Shown: positions 35,262 to 42,587 of the stretch, in pieces
How the letters are laid out: every line of letters starts with the position of its first letter
How positions within the stretch are numbered: the first letter of the stretch is position 1
Assembly: GCF_029433105.1 (NCBI RefSeq)
Contig: NZ_JARNTW010000012.1
Span: 124,001-188,000 of the forward strand
Origin: Runella sp. MFBS21
Lineage (GTDB): Bacteria; Bacteroidota; Bacteroidia; Cytophagales; Spirosomataceae
DNA length: 64,000 bases
Reading direction: 5' to 3'
Made by a program: the position numbers and the translations under genes
The notes under the pieces: generated by a model
What the model saw: the letters and a program-made list of their open reading frames with translations, nothing else
What the model was told of the DNA's origin: nothing
Databases searched by the model: none

Positions 35262-36446
35262 ATGCGCTTTATTATTTTTCCTCAAATGACATCCTACTCT
35301 AAAATTCTCCTCATAGTTTGCATGTTAGGTGTTAGTTCTCTCCATGCCCAAAAACCTATTTTGGGATGTGAAAACACTGCCGCCTATTTACCAGATTTGG
35401 AGGGTAAAAACGTAGCCTTGGTCGTCAATCATACCACTATTTTCTCTAATCGACAGCATTTGGCAGATAGTCTGTTGAGTTTGGGGATCAAAATCAAAAT
35501 TATTTTCGCTCCTGAGCATGGTTTTAGAGGAGACGCAAGTGCAGGTGAAAAAATCTCCAACGGGGTAGATACCAAAACAGGAGTGGCGATTGCCTCTCTC
35601 TATGGCGCCAATCGCAAACCCTCTGCTGCTCAACTCAAAGACATCGACGTAGTTATTTTTGACATCCAAGATGTAGGCGTGCGCTATTATACCTATCCTA
35701 GCACCATGCACTATGTGATGGAAGCCTGCGCCGAAAATGGTAAAAAATGTATTGTGCTCGACCGCCCCAATCCCAATGGTCACTATGTAGCAGGTCCCGT
35801 TTTAGATCGAAAGTTTGCTTCTTTTGTAGGAATGAACCCCGTTCCTATTGTGCACGGCCTTACTTCGGGCGAATTAGCCCAAATGATTAACGGAGAGGGA
35901 TGGCTCGCCAAAAATGCTAAATGTGATTTGAAAGTAATCGCTTGCCAGAAATACAACCACAAAATGGTGTATGACTTACCCGTAGCCCCGTCTCCCAATC
36001 TCCCCAACCGCCAATCCATCTTGCTGTACCCTTCGATTTGTTTATTTGAAGGTACCGAAATCAGCGTGGGCCGAGGCACAGATACTCAGTTTCAGGTCAT
36101 TGGTGGTACGAGTCCTAGTTATGGAAAATATACCTTTACGCCCGTTGATAAGCCAGGAGCCATCAATCCCCCCAACGAAGGGAAAGTATGCTATGGTTTA
36201 GATTTGACCAAAATCAACGCTTATAAAGAAGGTCTGACGCTCAAATATGTTATTGGGATGTACCAAAAAGCGCCTGACAAAAATAACTTTTTCACAAGCC
36301 CTGCTTTCTTTGATAAATTAGCAGGCACCGACCGCATCCGTACGATGATAATCGCTGGAAAAACCGAAAAAGAAATCGTAGCTACTTGGCAAAAAGAGCT
36401 ACAAACCTTCAAGGAAATGAGAAAAAAATATCTATTATATCCATAA
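35262..36446 (+). CDS. namZ: Exo-beta-N-acetylmuramidase (NamZ, DUF1343)
   Basis: A 394-residue DUF1343 protein. A signal peptide ends at SLHAQK (about residue 30); the ATG at 35286 (MTSYSKILL) gives a more normal signal and may be the true start. Family marks are NHTTIFSNRQHLADSL, IFAPEHGFRG, DIQDVGVRYYTYPSTMHYV, VLDRPNPNG, LPVAPSPNLPN and GTEISVGRGTDTQFQVIG. NamZ releases terminal MurNAc from peptidoglycan fragments and is known from Bacteroidota such as Tannerella. Together with the neighbouring LprI-like and dipeptidase genes it suggests a murein turnover or scavenging operon. Confidence 0.92.
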   Translation: MRFIIFPQMTSYSKILLIVCMLGVSSLHAQKPILGCENTAAYLPDLEGKNVALVVNHTTIFSNRQHLADSLLSLGIKIKIIFAPEHGFRGDASAGEKISNGVDTKTGVAIASLYGANRKPSAAQLKDIDVVIFDIQDVGVRYYTYPSTMHYVMEACAENGKKCIVLDRPNPNGHYVAGPVLDRKFASFVGMNPVPIVHGLTSGELAQMINGEGWLAKNAKCDLKVIACQKYNHKMVYDLPVAPSPNLPNRQSILLYPSICLFEGTEISVGRGTDTQFQVIGGTSPSYGKYTFTPVDKPGAINPPNEGKVCYGLDLTKINAYKEGLTLKYVIGMYQKAPDKNNFFTSPAFFDKLAGTDRIRTMIIAGKTEKEIVATWQKELQTFKEMRKKYLLYP

Positions 36447-36470
36447 ACCAAACACAATCATCACTTCATC

Positions 36471-37694
36471 ATGAAACCATATTTCTCTTTATTATTAGGA
36501 ATACTATTAACGGCATCCACATTAAATGCCCAAGAATCTGACGAACAGCTACGCCAAAAAGCTGACAAAATTGCTCATAAATACATCCTTACGGATGGAC
36601 ACGTGGACTTGCCTTACCGCCTCAAAATCAAAAACTTTCGCCTAGAGCGTGAATACCTCGGGATTCCTATTAGCACCAAAGACGGTGATTTTGATTATGA
36701 ACGCGCCAAAAAAGGAGGGCTTTCGGTTCCTTTTATGTCTATTTATATTCCTTCTTCTTATCAAGAAACGGGAGGAGCCAAACAGTTGGCTGATTCGCTC
36801 ATCACGATGGTGAAAGGAATTGCAAAAGCGCACCCTGATAAATTTGCGGTGGTGACTACACCCCAACAAGCCGACGCCAACTTCAAGAAAGGTATTATTT
36901 CATTCCCGATGGGAATGGAAAACGGTGCGCCTCTTCTTCAACTTTCGGATGTGGCTTATTTTCGTCAAAAAGGGATTAGTTATGTGACGCTTACCCACGC
37001 CAAAGACAATCATATCTGCGACTCCTCTTACGATACTACTTACACCCACAAAGGACTCAGCGCCTACGGAAAAGACGTAATCAAAGAAATGAACCGCGTT
37101 GGTATCATGGTAGATGTGTCTCATATTTCAGACGATTCGTTTTACCAAGCCGTGGAGCTTTCGACGGTACCTGTGATAGCCTCGCACTCATCGTGTCGGC
37201 ATTTTACGCCTACTTTTAAGCGAAATATGTCGGATGATATGATTAAGGTAATGGCGAAAAAAGGGGGAGTCATTCAAATCAATTTTGGTTCTAGCTTTTT
37301 GGACGAAAACTACCGCAACCAAGTTCAAGTATTGCAAGAGAAATTTGGAAAGATGCTGAAAGAAAAAGGACTCAAATATGGCGACCCCGCCACCGAAGAG
37401 TTTTTGAAACAATACCAAAAAGAAAACCCTGTTTTGTTTGCGGATGTTGAAACCGTAGCCGACCACATTGACCATGTCGTAAAACTCACTGGCAATACTC
37501 AGCACGTAGGTATCGGCTCAGATTACGACGGCGTGGGCGATAGCCTCCCTACGGGCTTGAAAGATGTGTCGCAGTATCCCAATCTTATTTATGTGCTACT
37601 CAAGCGCGGCTATTCCGAAGATGATATCGCCAACATCATGTACCGAAATGTATGGCGTGTGTGGAAACAAACCATTGCCAATGCCAAAATATAA
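36471..37694 (+). CDS. Membrane dipeptidase (renal dipeptidase family, M19), secreted
   Basis: A 407-residue protein with a signal peptide (cleavage after LNAQE, residue 20-21). The binuclear zinc site of M19 is present: His44 and Asp46 in DGHVDLPYR, bridging Glu150 in GMENGAP, His218 in DVSHISDD and His239 in IASHSSCRHF. The downstream GIGSDYDGVG gives the last active-site Asp. Such enzymes cleave dipeptides, including those with a D-residue at the C-terminal side, which fits peptidoglycan peptides. It starts 24 bases after namZ and ends before a strong terminator. Confidence 0.93.
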   Translation: MKPYFSLLLGILLTASTLNAQESDEQLRQKADKIAHKYILTDGHVDLPYRLKIKNFRLEREYLGIPISTKDGDFDYERAKKGGLSVPFMSIYIPSSYQETGGAKQLADSLITMVKGIAKAHPDKFAVVTTPQQADANFKKGIISFPMGMENGAPLLQLSDVAYFRQKGISYVTLTHAKDNHICDSSYDTTYTHKGLSAYGKDVIKEMNRVGIMVDVSHISDDSFYQAVELSTVPVIASHSSCRHFTPTFKRNMSDDMIKVMAKKGGVIQINFGSSFLDENYRNQVQVLQEKFGKMLKEKGLKYGDPATEEFLKQYQKENPVLFADVETVADHIDHVVKLTGNTQHVGIGSDYDGVGDSLPTGLKDVSQYPNLIYVLLKRGYSEDDIANIMYRNVWRVWKQTIANAKI

Positions 37695-37710
37695 CAATTA
37701 GTAATTCATA

Positions 37711-37748
37711 AAAAATCCCCGCAGAACCGATGGTTCGCGGGGATTTTT
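37711..37748 (+). terminator. Rho-independent terminator of the NamZ/dipeptidase operon
   Basis: AAAAATCCCCGC pairs with GCGGGGATTTTT, and GAACC with GGTTC inside, giving a stem of about 17 bp with one bulge and a 3-nt loop, ending in a T-run. It lies 17 bases after the dipeptidase stop. Confidence 0.8.
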
Positions 37749-37769
37749 AGATAGCAACAAACCCTCAAA

Positions 37770-37856
37770 CTAACTAAGTATCAGCACAGAAAGGAGTGTC
37801 AAGCCACCTATAATAAAAAGGAATCCTGCGATTTGTTTTTTAAGAGATGTAGTCAT
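37770..37856 (-). CDS. Candidate 28-residue single-span membrane protein
   Basis: From the ATG at 37856 a 28-codon frame encodes MTTSLKKQIAGFLF and then a hydrophobic run IIGGLTLLSVLILS. It has a basic N-terminus, one clean membrane helix and an abrupt stop, the layout of small membrane subunits or regulators. It lies between a terminator and a repeat cluster, with no partner gene in the same direction. A conserved homologue in a related genome would decide it. No function is proposed. Confidence 0.45.
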   Translation of the reverse strand: MTTSLKKQIAGFLFIIGGLTLLSVLILS

Positions 37857-38027
37857 AGCTGTATGTAATTTTGAACGAAATTAATAGGTACCAAAAAGAC
37901 AATCCAGATAAATTAGTTAAACCGTAAAAAATCAACGATAAAGGGTTTGAATTGTCCACTAAGGCGTTTTATAGGAATGACGCACAAGCGTCCCGAAAGG
38001 TTGGCGATGCAGAAATTATTTTCATTT

Positions 38028-38252
38028 CTACCGATGTATAGCCCCTACGGGGCATAATTTATCCATTTTCAAATTCGCCTACCGATATGTAGCCCCTACG
38101 GGGTATCATTCCTCATTTTCAAATTCGCCTACCGATATGTAGCCCCTATGGGGCATAATTCCCCATTTTCAAATTCATATCCTACCGATATGTAGCCCCC
38201 TACGGGGTATAATTCCCCATTTTCAAATTTTCAAATTAACTCATTTTCAAAT
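38028..38252. repeat. Four tandem copies of a ~50-bp hairpin repeat
   Basis: Four units start with ACCGATATGT or a close variant at 38030, 38081, 38131 and 38184 (period about 51, 50 and 53). Each carries the hairpin GCCCCTACGGGGC (or GGGGT) and ends with CATTTTCAAATT. The last is followed by further TTTCAAATT fragments up to 38252. No ORF is present. The hairpin is palindromic and recurs in identical orientation, so this is an intergenic repeat family, possibly REP-like. It lies just before the dnaG promoter. Confidence 0.75.
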
Positions 38253-38264
38253 TGACTAATCCTG

Positions 38265-38272
38265 TAACTTTG
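38265..38272 (+). promoter_or_regulatory. dnaG: Candidate -7 element placing dnaG as near-leaderless
   Basis: TAACTTTG matches TAnnTTTG and ends only four bases before the dnaG ATG at 38277. If used, transcription starts at or next to the start codon, giving a leaderless or nearly leaderless mRNA. No TTG with ideal spacing was found. Confidence 0.4.
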
Positions 38273-38276
38273 CCCC

Positions 38277-40337
38277 ATGCGTATCAACAACGAAACTGCC
38301 GACCGAATCAAACAAACCGCCGACATTGTAGAGGTGATTGGGGATTTTGTGTCGCTCAAAAAACGAGGGGCCAATTACATCGCTTGTTGTCCCTTTCACA
38401 ATGAAAAAACGCCTTCTTTCAATGTCAACCCTGTAAGACAGATATATAAGTGTTTTGGCTGCGGTGCCGCTGGCGACTCCGTCAAGTTTGTGATGGATAT
38501 TGAGGGAATAAGCTACGGTGAAGCTCTTCGGCATTTGGCCCAGAAATACCACATCGAAGTTGAAGAAGAGCAACAAACACCCGAGGAAGTACTACGTCAA
38601 AATGAGCGCGATAGTCTTTATATCATCCTCAATTTTGCCCAACAATACTATCAAAAACTCCTCTTTCAGCACGAGGAAGGGCAATCGATTGGACTAAGTT
38701 ATTTCCGAAATCGGGGCTTCAATGACCTCACCATCAAATCATTTGGGCTAGGCTATAGCCTCAATGAATGGGACGGACTCACCAAGGAGGCGGGGCAAAA
38801 AGGCTACAATCCCCAACTTCTCGAAAAAGCAGGACTGGCTCTTCATAAAGACAATGATTCCCAACGGGGAGCCCGCGTATATGACCGCTTCAGGGGGCGC
38901 GTGATTTTTCCGATTCATAATGTATCCGGAAAAGTGATTGCGTTTGGGGCGCGTATTTTGACCAACGATAAAAACCAACCCAAGTATATCAACTCGCCCG
39001 AAACGGATGTTTACCATAAAAGTAAAATTCTATACGGGATTTATCAGGCCAAAAACGCTATCCGTCAAGAAGACGTTTGCTATTTGGTAGAAGGCTATAC
39101 CGATGTTATTTCGCTGCATCAAGCAGGGATTCAAAATGTAGCCGCTTCATCGGGCACTTCTCTGACCGAAGACCAAATCAAACTCATTGCGCGTTTTACC
39201 CAAAATATCACCATTCTCTACGACGGCGACGCGGCTGGTATCAAAGCGGCTCTGCGTGGACTCGACATGGTGCTCGAAGAAGGCCTCAATGTAAGTCTAG
39301 TCACCTTGCCCGATGGCGAAGACCCCGATAGCTATGTTTATAAGGTGGGGGCCGAAGGTTTTAAGGCTCACGTAAAGCGGGCCACCAAAGATTTTATTAC
39401 GTTTAAGACCGAGATGCTACTCAAAGAAGCTGGCGACAATCCTTTCAAACGCGCCGAAGCTATCAACGATATTGTGACTAGCATCACCAAAATCCCTGAT
39501 CCCATCAAGCGGCAAATTTTCTTTAAGCGCACCGCCGAATTGATGAAAATGGACGAACAAACGCTCATTTCGGAAGGGAATAAGCACTTGCGCCAACAAC
39601 GTGATAAAAATACCGAAAAACCTTCACAACCTCCCAAAAGCAAAGAAAAACCCCGCTTCAATCCCGAACCTGACCCATTTTCTTTTTCTGAGAATTTCAT
39701 AGAAGAAGAGTTTAGTATATTGGTAACTGACGCCCCTCCCACGGAGTCGCTTCCTGCCGAAACTCCCGTTTCAAAGCACGAGCCTCCTAAGGATTTGTTC
39801 AAAGCAAGGCTTTACTTTCAGGAACAAGCTTTTGTTCGTTTACTGATTTTGTACGGACAAACAGAACTCGAACCGGGTATTTCGGTATGTCGATACTTGC
39901 TTCACGAAATCGGCGAAATTACTTTTGAAAATCAGCTTTTTGATTTGATTCTTAATATTTTTCGTCAGCGTTTTAGTTTTGGAGAAGTACCTTCTACTGA
40001 CTATTTTCTGAGCCATCTTGACCCTGACATTCAGAGCTTTACGATTGACCTTTGTACAAGTAAGCATTACTTGAGCGAAAACTGGTCAAAACACGAGATT
40101 TGGGTACCTTCCGACGAGGATTTACTCCACGAAATCGCTTTTAAGAAAATCTTACGATTTAAGATGGCCTACTCAGGCGATAAGATGAAGGATTTGCTCA
40201 ATCAAATGGGTAAAATCACGGGCAATACCGACGAAGAATTTGCGCAAATCATGGAGATTCAGAAACAATATAAATTCTATAAAAACATCAACGACTTGGC
40301 AGCGAAAGAATTAGGCACTGTAGTGCCAGGATATTGA
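38277..40337 (+). CDS. dnaG: DNA primase
   Basis: A 686-residue primase. The CHC2 zinc finger is Cys38-x2-His41 (CCPFHNEKTPSF) and Cys59-x2-Cys62 (KCFGCGAAGD). A catalytic core follows with GARILTNDKNQPKYINSPET (split: GARILTND, PKYINSPET), and a TOPRIM domain with VEGYTDVISLHQ and ILYDGDAAGIKAALRG. The linker after residue 440 is rich in Pro, Lys and Ser, and the C-terminal 200 residues form the helicase-binding domain. It makes RNA primers at the replication fork. The last third is less conserved, as usual in this family. Full length, high confidence. Confidence 0.95.
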   Translation: MRINNETADRIKQTADIVEVIGDFVSLKKRGANYIACCPFHNEKTPSFNVNPVRQIYKCFGCGAAGDSVKFVMDIEGISYGEALRHLAQKYHIEVEEEQQTPEEVLRQNERDSLYIILNFAQQYYQKLLFQHEEGQSIGLSYFRNRGFNDLTIKSFGLGYSLNEWDGLTKEAGQKGYNPQLLEKAGLALHKDNDSQRGARVYDRFRGRVIFPIHNVSGKVIAFGARILTNDKNQPKYINSPETDVYHKSKILYGIYQAKNAIRQEDVCYLVEGYTDVISLHQAGIQNVAASSGTSLTEDQIKLIARFTQNITILYDGDAAGIKAALRGLDMVLEEGLNVSLVTLPDGEDPDSYVYKVGAEGFKAHVKRATKDFITFKTEMLLKEAGDNPFKRAEAINDIVTSITKIPDPIKRQIFFKRTAELMKMDEQTLISEGNKHLRQQRDKNTEKPSQPPKSKEKPRFNPEPDPFSFSENFIEEEFSILVTDAPPTESLPAETPVSKHEPPKDLFKARLYFQEQAFVRLLILYGQTELEPGISVCRYLLHEIGEITFENQLFDLILNIFRQRFSFGEVPSTDYFLSHLDPDIQSFTIDLCTSKHYLSENWSKHEIWVPSDEDLLHEIAFKKILRFKMAYSGDKMKDLLNQMGKITGNTDEEFAQIMEIQKQYKFYKNINDLAAKELGTVVPGY

Positions 40338-40346
40338 TTAGTAATG

Positions 40347-40379
40347 GTTTGTCCCCAAAACTGTTTTTTGGGGACAAAC
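40347..40379. repeat. Solo hairpin related to the 48-kb repeat family; may terminate dnaG
   Basis: A perfect 14-bp stem (GTTTGTCCCCAAAA / TTTTGGGGACAAAC) ends 25 bases before a convergent gene. Its right arm and flank GGGGACAAACGGTA closely match the inner hairpin and flank of the repeat units at 47.9-48.2 kb (GGTGACAAAACGGTA). No T-tract follows, so it may be an inserted repeat remnant rather than a classical terminator. Confidence 0.6.
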
Positions 40380-40403
40380 GGTACTACGCTCTAACGCTCT
40401 TAC

Positions 40404-41378
40404 TTATTTCACATACTTTCTTTTGAGAGATTCTATCAAAATCTCTTCAAAACCCGGCAAAGTCTTATAAGCGTAGTCTACCTTCCATTTGGATTGAAAA
40501 TCATAGGATACTTCCAAAAACGCTTTTTCATCAGGCCGAACACCCCCAATTCCTGAGGCAGCATCATTCTTTTTAACGTTGATTTGGACGGGTATATCTT
40601 TGTAATATTTAAAAAACTCAGGATGAGTAATATGTCCCAATGGGGTGACATCATAAGGTATAAACCCCTCAATACCAAACAGTTTCTTGCCACGCAAGGC
40701 CCAAGGAGTAAGTTGATCATACACCCATTTGTCTCCTTGGAAACGATTGTTGAGAAATTCAAAATCCGTTTTTCCCAAAAATAAATACACGCTACATTCA
40801 AAACCCGACAACACCATCTTTACTCCCGCATCTAGCACCGTTCGGAATGATTCTACATCTTTCTCAAAGTTGTAATCAAAAACCGTGATTTTTTCGAGGC
40901 CAGGCTTGAACGAATAGCCCGGAGTACGCCCCGCACATACCACCACCTCTTCAATTTGAGAAGCCAGTTCAGGATGATTTTTAAGAAGAGTAGCGATATT
41001 GGTCAAAGGCCCTATCGCCAAAATCGTCAATTTCTCTTTTCGCAATGCATCCGCCAACGCCCGCGTGGCGTCATTTTCGGTTCCCATGTCGTTGGCTTTA
41101 TCAGAGCCTTTATATACCGGAATGGTTTTGCCACGACTATACCATCTAAGAAGTTTTTGGGCAGTTTCGTAGCCATAATCAGCATACGTAATGGTACTAA
41201 TCCCTACCAAATTGATTTTATCAGGATGCTGAAGAGCCATCATCAATGTGATACCATCGTCTACTTCACGGGGAGCACGCTCTGGCAATCCAATCATCAA
41301 GTCCGTATCCAGCCACACCTTTTTTTGGGCAAAAGTAAGAGTGGATATAAAGCAAAAAAGCACCAATAATTTATTCAT
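40404..41378 (-). CDS. Inosine/uridine-type nucleoside hydrolase, exported
   Basis: A 324-residue protein with a short signal peptide (cleavage near LTFAQKK, residue 17-18). The nucleoside hydrolase motif is VWLDTDLMIG followed by REVDDGITLMMAL. That differs from the canonical DTDPGxDD by a longer spacer and an L-M-I stretch, but keeps the Ca2+-binding aspartates. Family strands LAIGPLTNIATLL and DVTPLGHITHP (C-terminal Asp-His) are present. It should split nucleosides into base and ribose in the periplasm. The next genes on the same strand are a kinase and a TonB receptor, suggesting nucleoside salvage (inference). Confidence 0.85.
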   Translation of the reverse strand: MNKLLVLFCFISTLTFAQKKVWLDTDLMIGLPERAPREVDDGITLMMALQHPDKINLVGISTITYADYGYETAQKLLRWYSRGKTIPVYKGSDKANDMGTENDATRALADALRKEKLTILAIGPLTNIATLLKNHPELASQIEEVVVCAGRTPGYSFKPGLEKITVFDYNFEKDVESFRTVLDAGVKMVLSGFECSVYLFLGKTDFEFLNNRFQGDKWVYDQLTPWALRGKKLFGIEGFIPYDVTPLGHITHPEFFKYYKDIPVQINVKKNDAASGIGGVRPDEKAFLEVSYDFQSKWKVDYAYKTLPGFEEILIESLKRKYVK

Positions 41379-41584
41379 AGATATTAAGAAAAAGGCAAAC
41401 TAAATGCTTACGCACAGTTAATTGTTCTGATTATTAGACACGTTTAATATCGATTAATATTATAAGAAATATCAACGACACTTCAAGGGCTTTAGCCACT
41501 GATATTCAACATAATTAATGGCCAACTGCACATATAGTGTTACCTGTGCTCGAACACTTAATGTATTGAAATAACACTCAGTGA

Positions 41585-42568
41585 TTAGGGCTTCATGATA
41601 AGCTCGTAGGCTGTTTCTAATAATTCTTCTTTATCCAACAAACTCAATGTCAAAGGCAATTGCGCCAGTCCAATCAATCGGCGCATGATTTCAATACCCG
41701 TAAATTGATCTACCAATTGAGGGTTTTTGATGTCTCCGTAGGCTTGATATACTTTACGAATCACCTCTTCGCTTTGCTTAGTCATCATGAGGTGGGCTGT
41801 CATCACTCCTAGGTCAAATTCAGCAGGGCCATAAAAACAAAACTCTGGGTCAATCACCTTGACACCATTGAGGGTTTTGAGCCAACTACCCGGATAAAAA
41901 TCGCCATGTAGCAAGCAGCGACCATCTGCCAAATAAACCAAACCTAACTCTTTGATTTTTTGCTTGAGTGTCTCATCTACTTTATAGGCCATAGATATCA
42001 TCTGAAGTCCTGACGAAATGGTATCTAAGTCAAATCCATTTTCTAACATAAATGGATACTGGAAAATGTGTTCGTGATTTAGAGCGCGCATTTCACGATT
42101 GGCAAACGATTCGTCGATTGTTTCTTTACGGGTCAGTCGGTGAAGCATCGCGATGTAATGTGCCAAAGCCTCCGCTTCAGCCAAGCTCAGAGTTTGGTTG
42201 GGTTGGTATAAAAAGGTGTAATCACTAGCCGTCCCTAAGTCTTCCAATACCAGAATATTGGTTTCTTCATCCATCCCAATCAACTGAGGCATTAGCTCAT
42301 TGAGGCTTGCAAATGGTTGGATTTGCTCATAAAATCGCCCCTCAATGATAGCTCGATTGACAGGCGCGGCTATTTGAGGGTATTTTTCGACATACGCCCG
42401 CGACTGCTTCACGATAAAAGTACGGTCGTGGGTACGCACGCGTACAGTATAGTTCATATTGCCTTCTCCAGGCTTTTCCAAGATAAGAATCTGCTCGTTT
42501 TCTTTGAGCCAATTTTTTGTTTTTAAATAATCTTCCAGAAGCTGCGGCTGCGCAATATCTAAGTGCAT
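41585..42568 (-). CDS. Aminoglycoside-phosphotransferase-fold kinase, methylthioribose-kinase-like
   Basis: A 327-residue kinase. The N-lobe has EKPGEGNMNYTVRV and FIVKQS (catalytic Lys). The catalytic loop is LLHGDFYPGSWL and the metal motif is VIDPEFCFYGPAEFDLG, the combination typical of S-methyl-5-thioribose kinase rather than antibiotic kinases. It probably phosphorylates a (thio)ribose or related sugar in the cytosol. Nothing else of the methionine salvage pathway is seen in the window. It begins 19 bases after the TonB receptor gene upstream, so the two are co-transcribed, and a nucleoside hydrolase follows 206 bases downstream. The exact substrate is unproven. Confidence 0.8.
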   Translation of the reverse strand: MHLDIAQPQLLEDYLKTKNWLKENEQILILEKPGEGNMNYTVRVRTHDRTFIVKQSRAYVEKYPQIAAPVNRAIIEGRFYEQIQPFASLNELMPQLIGMDEETNILVLEDLGTASDYTFLYQPNQTLSLAEAEALAHYIAMLHRLTRKETIDESFANREMRALNHEHIFQYPFMLENGFDLDTISSGLQMISMAYKVDETLKQKIKELGLVYLADGRCLLHGDFYPGSWLKTLNGVKVIDPEFCFYGPAEFDLGVMTAHLMMTKQSEEVIRKVYQAYGDIKNPQLVDQFTGIEIMRRLIGLAQLPLTLSLLDKEELLETAYELIMKP

Positions 42569-42587
42569 AAAAGATGTTTTGAAAGTT

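Noticed and set aside
37921-38276. CRISPR array
   Set aside because: The ~50-bp period has no unique spacers; the whole unit is repeated and carries an internal palindrome. No cas genes are nearby.
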